A DNA stretch of 64,000 nucleotides from Patiria pectinifera. Its lineage: Eukaryota > Echinodermata > Asteroidea > Valvatida > Asterinidae. Shown here piece after piece: positions 56,458 to 64,000 of this stretch. The position numbers and the translations under genes are program-made. Within the stretch, counting starts at the first letter, position 1, and every line of letters starts with the position of its first letter. The notes below the pieces were generated by a model. That model was not told the origin of the DNA, did not search any database, and was given only the letters and a program-made list of their open reading frames with translations. The DNA is taken from positions 26,649,366 to 26,713,365 of the forward strand of contig CM057135.1 in NCBI GenBank assembly GCA_029964075.1, given 5' to 3'.

Positions 56458-56540
56458 GGGAGGGGTAAGGGAGAGGGTAAGGGAGAGGGTAGGGGAGGGG
56501 GTAGGGGAGAGGGAAGTTGGTAAGGGAAGAGGCGGGGGAC
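56458..56540. repeat. G-rich tandem repeat, G-quadruplex potential
   Basis: GGGTAAGGGAGA-type units, with more than four G-triplets separated by 1-4 bases. Confidence 0.75.
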
Positions 56541-56647
56541 ATTATTGCTCTGTGCTTCGTACAGAATACGGCTGGGATTTTAACATTCTTGTTAGGTTTA
56601 CAATTTATTGATAATGTATGGCTCTGTCAGTTCTTGTTTATAACATG

Positions 56648-57099
56648 TACAGTGGAACGCCGCTATACCGAACACCGCTATATCGAACATTCGGCTATAC
56701 CGAACATCATCCTTGGCTCCCGGTTTTAATGTACAAAATGTACCAAACATTGTTGTTGAAAAAGTCAACAGATTAACAAAAAAATCTACCGGTTGTACAT
56801 GTATTAAACACTATTTGGGCCACTTTTAATTCCCGAACATCAAACGACCTACAGCTACATTGTGGTTGAATGTTGAAGAGCGATAGATGGCTATTTATTT
56901 CTCCAAGGAATAAAAGGGAAAACCACCCGTTGCTGAAGTCCCCTGACGACTCCTCGTGCCGCAGCGGAATGTGAGAAATGCCAGTTCACTATTGGTCAAA
57001 AGAGGGTACCGGCGGTTCAAAATCGCTATACCGAACGATCGTTATTACGAACACTTTCTGTGGATCCCATGAATTTCGTTATAGCGGCGTTCCACTGTA
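56648..57099. mobile_element. pogo/Tigger-type MITE
   Basis: Element 56650-57097 between TA dinucleotides, ends CAGTGGAACGCCGCTATA and inverse. This end type is typical of the pogo/Tigger branch of Tc1-mariner. No transposase. Confidence 0.8.
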
Positions 57100-57840
57100 T
57101 AAAGGAATATATAGTAATGACGGTGTAATTCGAATCACACGTCGTAATGTTCTGTTCATCAGAGTATAATAATGCGATGCAGATGGTTTAATATGCAATT
57201 AATTTGTTCGTGTGTAGGGCCTTCTAAGCATTATCACGGCGTGACCGGTGATCAAGAAAATGCAATTAGGCATACGCAGATTTTCCCACCTCGCACGGAT
57301 CGCCTGTAATGCACTGGAAATTACAATGTGTAATGACGATATCAAAAGAATGTGTCAGGCTGCCCGATGGGATAGGCTTTTTTCAATGATTGAGGGCGCT
57401 ATAACTACGCCATTTGAGGGATATAAATATAATGTATCCGAGTTAATTATATGCGTAAGGTAATTGCTACATTTGAAAAAAAAATCATTTTGATAGTCCT
57501 TTATAGTGTTAAAGTTCAGGTACAGACTTGTAGTATAAAGTACAAAGGATTGCAAGCAATGAACGCAAAGAACAACACTTAAAGAAAAAAACTAATCTTT
57601 ATTGTTAAAGAACTTTGTCCAGCAAATTAATTATAATTCGTTTTTTATTTGTGCATGTTTACTGATTTAAATATATACAAAGCATGAATAAATTCCCGTC
57701 ATCTGATTGGTGGGTAGTTAGTCACGTGACAATGTCATTGAATTGTTTGTCCAAACCCGCGGCCCGGCAGCACCGCAAAAATAGACGTTCCATCGCACGG
57801 TCACACTAAGGTGATGAGGATTTATTTAGGCACTGTACAA
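57100..57840. other. no gene seen
   Basis: The ORF at 57248-57463 has no family features. Nothing else supported. Confidence 0.35.
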
Positions 57841-58010
57841 AATTAATAATGAATTGTTCACATCCGTGCAATATCAATAATAATTTCATTCAGTGATAGA
57901 AGGAATGTTCCATTTTACCAAAATGGAACATTCCATCTGTCACCTCATGGCACTCATAAACTTTTATTATTTGTATAATAACTCGGCGTTACCATTAACA
58001 ACTAATGTGT
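57841..58010. mobile_element. hairpin element
   Basis: GGAATGTTCCATTTTACC and its complement form a tight hairpin at 57901-57943, with weaker pairing outwards (CAATAATAATTTCATT... against ...TTTTATTATTTG). Confidence 0.65.
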
Positions 58011-59154
58011 GTATATAACACATTTCATATCAAGCGAAAAAGCACCCAATTTTATGGCAGTTCCGAACTTTCCAGTCGATTACAACTTAATCTATTTTTT
58101 AAATGTCTGGAAATAGGAAACGGGTCAATCAAAAACATTATTGGAACACTTCTCTTCCAAACATAAACACCAAAAATCCAAAAAGCAGTACAAAAAGATC
58201 AAACGGAGTAACATTTCACAAGAAGTAACGAACACACTTATAATTCCTTTTTTTAAAGAAAATCCATGTTGACAAAAAGATAAGACTTATTAAATAGTAC
58301 ACTCAAACGATAGCATACACTACTCATGATATTTTGGAGCTACAGTGATCAACTACAGAGCGCCCTCAAGTTTACGAAAACCGGAAGGGACGGACGGATC
58401 CTTCACAAAATTAAAGACATATCGCTGCCACAATAATGGAGGGCGCTATTTAGTTTGGGTAAACACCGCTGCACGTACATCATGTCTATATTATGTCTAC
58501 GATAATTACAAAATAGCGTACCTAGATCCAATAGCGCCCTGTTATTGTGGACAACATTATTGCAGAACCACAAACCGTTCGTTGCCGCCACACACAAAAA
58601 CTAGAAAGGCTTTGTCGCCGGCTTGAGCACAGACAACATCAGCTTCATGATTTTAAGTCCCCGACTCGAAAAATGTTGACTTTAATAAACTTGTAAGGTC
58701 TACTCTTTGCTAAAGTTCCGAGTTTTGGTTTGAACATTTCGAGGAGGCAAAGCCGGAGACAAAACCGAGATTTGGTAAACACCATTTGATCAGCCATGTC
58801 GGCAAAGAACGGAATGAAATCAAATCAGATCAACCAAACTTAAATCGAGTTAATATAAAGATCGCAGTATCTAAGTATCCACACATAACCTGCCAGTCAA
58901 AGAAGGCAAAGACACACTGTGCGGTTATGAATGTTCATTCGACTTCATGAGCCATAAACTATTGGCTTTCCTGGGTTTTTTTACATTTTAAAAAAGGCAC
59001 AAAACCGAAAACTTGAATTTCTTGCAAAGTAGTAGCGTGATACAACTGCGTCAGAGAGTACATACACTCATACGCTCACTATCATTACAAAAACACGTGC
59101 AAAGCTTAATTTTCTAAAAGCACAATACTTACTTCGAAAGACTGAGGATGGTCG
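58011..59154. other. no gene seen
   Basis: No supportable gene. GAGCGCCCT/AGGGCGCTA/TAGCGCCCT words at 58352-58540 suggest a decayed inverted-repeat element. Confidence 0.35.
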
Positions 59155-60350
59155 TTTAACTTATCCTTTTGCTTCAATAACAATTATTTACAGCCGATAT
59201 GAAAGCAAAAGCATTTACCTACAATTGATGACACTTGACTATACGTGCAACAGCTGTGCTAGGCTCATTATAAACAGAGACTTAAAAGGCATGAAAAGAA
59301 CGCATTTGACACTAAATCATTTTCCATATAAGGAGTTCACCAAAAATGTAATTCATTACTTGGCACAAATTCCACATTTAAAGGGAATGTACATCATTGG
59401 CTTTTGCTGTAATTTTCAAAAATGAACTATTTGAGGGGTTAGTATAATAATATTAATATAAAATTACTGGACATGTGACATGTTTTGTGTTTTGAAAATG
59501 CTGAAAAAGAAAAAAAAAAAAAAAAACAAAAAGTGTTCGTAGTCCTGTTCCTCCAACTACAGAAAAGATGAAATTATTCAGAGATGCTGAAAAAAATTGT
59601 AAGTGAACCAGTCTAGCTGGCCTCTGGCTGCACAGGAACATGTAACCAAACCAAAACAAATTTCTTTTTTACTGAAAAGAATGGTAAATTTGGAGCAGTA
59701 GTTGAAAAATAGTTGGGTTTTTCCAACGGTGGTCGGCCGACCGCGGTTGGAAATTTATACAAAAATACCATTTTTCTTGAAAATGACTTCACACCAAGTG
59801 CCATAATTTTGCAGGATACTTTAGACTGTCATTAACCAACATCCTAGTAAGGTTTTTCGTGAAAACGTGGTAGTTTTATTTTATGATGCTTGCAAATGTT
59901 GTATATTCCCTTTAACAGGCATGATGGAAGTACTGTTTATTTATGTGGGTGAACATTAGGATCTTTGGCTCTTCAACAGAGGCAATTTAATATACTTTAA
60001 GAGGGTCTTCAGTACACGCCCAACACAACCCTTCTAATCTCTACCCCGATCCCAGTCACCGCCCTATTCCCAGACACCCCCCCCCCCAAATACCCATCGC
60101 CACCCCCAATCCCATTCCTATTTCAACCCCTCCCACCCAATCCTGTGCCATGACACGATGTCGCATGGGACTTAACGTATCCTTTTGCTTCAATAACAAT
60201 TATATACACCGGATATAATAACAAAAACATAACCTACAATAATTCAGGAAACGTGACCTACGTGCAATAGTCGCGTCGAGGTCTTTTTTTTTCTTCTTTT
60301 TCTTTTACAGAGACTTAAAAAGCATAAAAAGAACGAGTTACAGACACTTA
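59155..60350. repeat. direct duplication with MITE in first copy
   Basis: 59155-59325 and 60170-60350 share TATCCTTTTGCTTCAATAAC, ACCTACAAT..AT and CAGAGACTTAAAA.GCAT.AAAAGAACG. The TTAA MITE sits between them. Confidence 0.8.
59388..59915. mobile_element. TTAA-flanked MITE, family K, copy 2
   Basis: Element 59392-59911, inverse of 21351-21865, TTAA on both sides, with palindrome GGTGGTCGGCCGACCGCGG-like at 59730-59752. Confidence 0.8.
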
Positions 60351-60868
60351 ATAAAACAAGGCCAAAAAAGAAAAAAACTTCTGCTTCCGATTCCGTGGCA
60401 TTTGAAAAAAATTGCGTTGATCATAATGTAGGTAGTCAAAGGTAAAAGGTAGTGCATGCAATTGATGGTTCTGGGTTTATTTCTTTTCTTTTTTTCTCCA
60501 AAAGAAATAGGGTAGGGGCTGTCAAAATAGGATAGGTAGGGTAACCGAAAGCAGAACTATTATTTTATTTGGGCCTTATTTGGGCCTTATGCACAAGTTG
60601 GCCATTTTTGTCGTGTTCCCTGAATGTATTTCATAAATTGTGAACTGTTGAATGGGATGGTGCCAGACTCACTATAGCCTCACTTTCATTTTTCTTTAAT
60701 GTGGCTTAAAACATAAGAGTATGTTTAATCACAATTTTAAATTATTCCTCAGAGCAGACTGGTATGAATTTGTAACGTCATTGCTTTCATTTCTCTACAC
60801 AATTTCAAAAAATGAAGATCTTACCTCGCTCTCAATCCAATATGGCCGACTCGTGAATAAGGCCCATA
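60351..60868. other. no gene seen
   Basis: AT-rich, no supportable feature. Confidence 0.3.
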
Positions 60869-61340
60869 GGTTTTCCCGGCTATTTTAAAACATTTTTTTT
60901 TCAAATTCACCAACTCTAACATTCAATGTCGTCCGAGAAACATTTCACACGCTTTTAACAAAACCAATTTTGTCATTTACCATTCAATTTCAAAGTTTGG
61001 TCACCCTCTTCAGTCACAAGGTCGAGAATGTTAGTCATTACAAATCTAATTCGTCTAAGCTGTTGCCGAATGGCAGCATTCAGAGATCGAATTCGTCAGA
61101 TGTGAATCAATTAGACAAATTTGATTTCTGAATAACAAGGTTTGGCGTAGACGTGACGAAATCGAATACTCCGGGATCGGACAAAAACGTGTGCTCATTG
61201 TTTGAGTTTGAACTGAATTTTAAATAGTCAGACAAAAGACAAAATGAAACACTGGAAGTGCGCTAAATAGTTGTTGATGGACGAATTTGAATACTAGAAA
61301 CGGTGAATTGGAACATAAACGTTTTAAAATAGCATTAACC
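60869..61340 (+). mobile_element. GGTTTTCCCGGC MITE, copy 1
   Basis: Left end GGTTTTCCCGGCTATTTTAA; right end decayed (TTTTAAAATAGC). Matches 62272-62745 inverted. Confidence 0.8.
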
Positions 61341-62271
61341 GCTCGGCATTTTTGTTTTGTTTTACTTTTTTTTATTAGAGTCGCCCATCACATGTGCCTA
61401 TTTGGCAGAAACCAACTTTCTGGTAGCCTATATTAAATCTGATTCTTCCCTTTTTCAATATTTACCCCAGTTTCAAATAATATTCCTCTTCACATTTAAG
61501 TATACTGCGCGTCTAGCACTCACATCAGCATGTCACTTGGCCGCCGGGTGTGACGCTGGGTAGAGGCATGGCGGACCTGTAGAGAAGATAAGGGCATTTT
61601 AGTTTCTGTAGTTGTGTTTTGTCTCGAAGCCAAAAGCATTGTGGAAAAAGATAAAATGTGACACAATCATCTTTATGTTACAACATTGGATTGAATCCTC
61701 AAATAAGCATAATTGAAAGGTCAAGCCTAACATGCACTCACAGCCTTACATACACATACCTGTGGGAAAGACCTTTGTTTACCTTTTTTGTTCTCCTTCG
61801 TTTCTATTGAAATCTCAAATAGCGGTTCCCTTATGGGGAAAATAGATTTCTAAAGACTGACTATTGTGTTTACTGCCCCACAAGGAACCATGTGTTACAG
61901 TGTATGTATATTGTGAGCACTTACAGAACCGTATTAAACGAAACTGGACCACTTTTTCTTATCGACTTGGCTTCTTTTGGTTGGGCCAACCAACTAAACT
62001 ACAAAACTGGTAAATTGAAGATTACATTGGAATACTCTATACCAACCTTGACTACGATGAACGCAATTAGTAGACATACGAAGCAGACACTGAGGAGCCC
62101 TACTGCAACGATCAACCCTTTATAGAAAATGAAAATCCAAATGGAAGACGTTAATCCAAACTCTTGGTGGCAGCAGACTTACTTGTCATGCGCATGCTCA
62201 TAATAAAATATAACCTCTATATTGTATGAATTCTGCTAAATTTTTAAAAACTTTTTATCGTTGTTAATATG
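61341..62271. other. no gene seen
   Basis: ORFs at 61357 and 61892 lack supporting features. Confidence 0.3.
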
Positions 62272-62745
62272 GGTTTTCCCGGCTATTTCGAACGTTTATC
62301 ATTCCAATTCACCGATTCTTATTTTCAAATTCGTCCAGCAACATCGGTTTAGTACACTTCCAATGTTTAATTTCGTCTTTTGTCGGACGATTTCAAATTC
62401 AGCTCAAGCAAATTCAAACTGTGCGCACACGTTTTCGTCCTCAAGTATTCGATTTCGTCTCGTCTACGCCAAACCTTGTTATTCAGATATTAAATTCGTC
62501 TAATTGATTTATTTAAGACGAACTTCATCTCTGAATGCTGCCATTCGGCAACAGCTTAGAAGAATTTGATCCGTGATGACGAATATTCTCGACCCAGTGA
62601 CTAAAAGAGGGTGACCAAACTTTAAAATTGAATGGCAAATGACTGAATCGGTTTTGTAAAAGCGTTTGAAATATTTCGTAGACGAAATTGCGTGTTAGAG
62701 TTGGTGAATTTGAATGAAAAATCTTTTAAAATAGCCGGGAAAACT
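62272..62745 (-). mobile_element. GGTTTTCCCGGC MITE, copy 2
   Basis: Both ends intact: GGTTTTCCCGGCTATTT and AAAATAGCCGGGAAAAC. With the copy at 60869 it forms a large inverted pair 0.9 kb apart. Confidence 0.8.
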
Positions 62746-64000
62746 TATATTAAGCTTATTATGGAGCATCTTGACTTTTGAACCAGTTGGTTTACTGTTA
62801 AGCGCCCAACTCGAAAGACAAAATTGTATCAAACTATATCAATCAATAAATACAGTCTTTTCTGTAAAAAAAAAAAGAATAATATCAATAAAAAATATAC
62901 GTACCTGTTTCCCTGGAAGACAATCCTTCGTTGTTTCCTGTCACGAAAAGAATTCAACATGGTATATTCAGAAACTGGCCTTAAAGATAACACTAAAAGT
63001 CCAACACTCTACGTCTTTAGAAACTGCACAGAAACCTTATTTTAAACGCTTGCCATGGTAGTTCGGCATGACGCTGTGTAAAACATTTTGAAATGCCCTG
63101 TGGAGAAATAGTTGTCATTGTTTTGCTCTTCGCAATACATTTAATTAAGTTTCCATTTTGCTTTTTTGTAAACGTATTTAGCGTCACTGGCATACATTCC
63201 ATTGTTTTGGAAGCATTTGAAATATTTAAATATTTTGCTTAACTGAAATGGAAGGTTTATGGAAGGTTTATGGAAGGATTATTGAATATGATCAAACTCA
63301 ACTTACCTTCATAAACCATGCGTGGCTTCAGTGGCTTTGGAACATCTGGCACTGTATTTGACATCACAAAATGAAACAATAATGATCATTGATCAACAAG
63401 ACATGATTGAACAACTAAATTTTGAGTTTATTTGTTTTTTCCTTTAGAGGCTGAGTTGTGTTATTCAGTGTGTGTGTTGAACTTTCTGGAAAGCATAACA
63501 TCCATTTCAGCAATGGAGCAACAAGTTTGACATGACCATCTGAAAGGCTATTAAAAGCTCATTCGCTTTTCGTATTTGTAAATTAAGTTTTGACAGAGTT
63601 GTCATTTAACAATAATTCGACAGTGACAAGTCATATCACAAGTCAAGTCAAATGATTTATGGGATGCGAGAATGACAAAGGAATGCCTTTCTCACAGTCT
63701 TTCCTCACAACTTTAATCAGATGTCCCAAATGCCTTGGACAGGAGCGACTAACGGTGTGGGTTTTTTTTTATAGGTAAATAGAAACATAATTTCATTTTG
63801 ACATTGTGTTCTAATTTGAAGAACAGCAACTGTCAAGAACTAAAAATGCCAATGTAGTAGTCCAGTCCATCACAAATACTTTCATAACAGTAAATCACAC
63901 GTCCTTTCACAAGTCTAGTCACAATTAAAAATAAAGGGGACGAACCTGTGTTCACAGGAACGGAGTGCCCAACTCTCTTTCGAAGCGATTGGGCCAGACT
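62746..64000. other. no gene seen
   Basis: No supportable gene. 63620-63660 and 63865-63925 carry ATCACAAGTC-type words like the RNF14 intron minisatellites. Confidence 0.35.

Overview
The window is eukaryotic nuclear DNA: split genes with GT-AG introns, intronless ORFs, tRNA-derived SINEs, a solo LTR and very many foldback elements. The GPCR and RNF14 genes point to a metazoan. The abundant short GGCCTA words (taggcctat and similar), the repeat style and the gene make-up suggest a marine invertebrate deuterostome, most likely an echinoderm such as a sea star. That placement is inference, not proof.

Layout. (1) About 2-16 kb holds four paralogous genes for a SAM-dependent methyltransferase-like family I cannot name: two on the minus strand (2068-3060, 5781-6758) and two on the plus strand (7899-9242, 11676-15867). 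All share a GGGPG(S/T)D motif. The minus pair end right after the catalytic-type fold. The plus pair add a Pro/Ser-rich linker and one C-terminal membrane helix (tail anchor). Three of the four have a TATA box preceded by a Rel/NF-kB-like site. The fourth gene appears to begin in a 17-nt coding exon 3 kb upstream of its main exon. (2) 16-20 kb is gene-poor, with AGGTCA-bearing repeats and a SINE. (3) 20.4-28.0 kb is a complete six-exon RNF14-like RBR E3 ubiquitin ligase (RWD, RING1, IBR, RING2) of 500 residues, with introns stuffed with MITEs and minisatellites. (4) 28.6-38.2 kb is repeats: an LTR remnant, SINEs, hairpins and a 1.66-kb TA-flanked transposon-like unit. (5) 38652-39698 is an intact single-exon class A GPCR lacking the aminergic Asp3.32. 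(6) 40-64 kb is almost gene-free: minisatellite arrays, at least six families of short inverted-repeat elements, and one convincing minus-strand coding exon (55784-56024) from an otherwise unseen gene.

The genes look independent of one another except the methyltransferase-like cluster, which arose by tandem duplication and shows signs of gene conversion and shared promoter architecture. It is the best candidate here for undescribed biology: possibly an inducible set of soluble and membrane-anchored methyltransferase-like proteins.

Several ORFs in the window open on GTG or TTG rather than ATG; starts given here were re-derived from the DNA.
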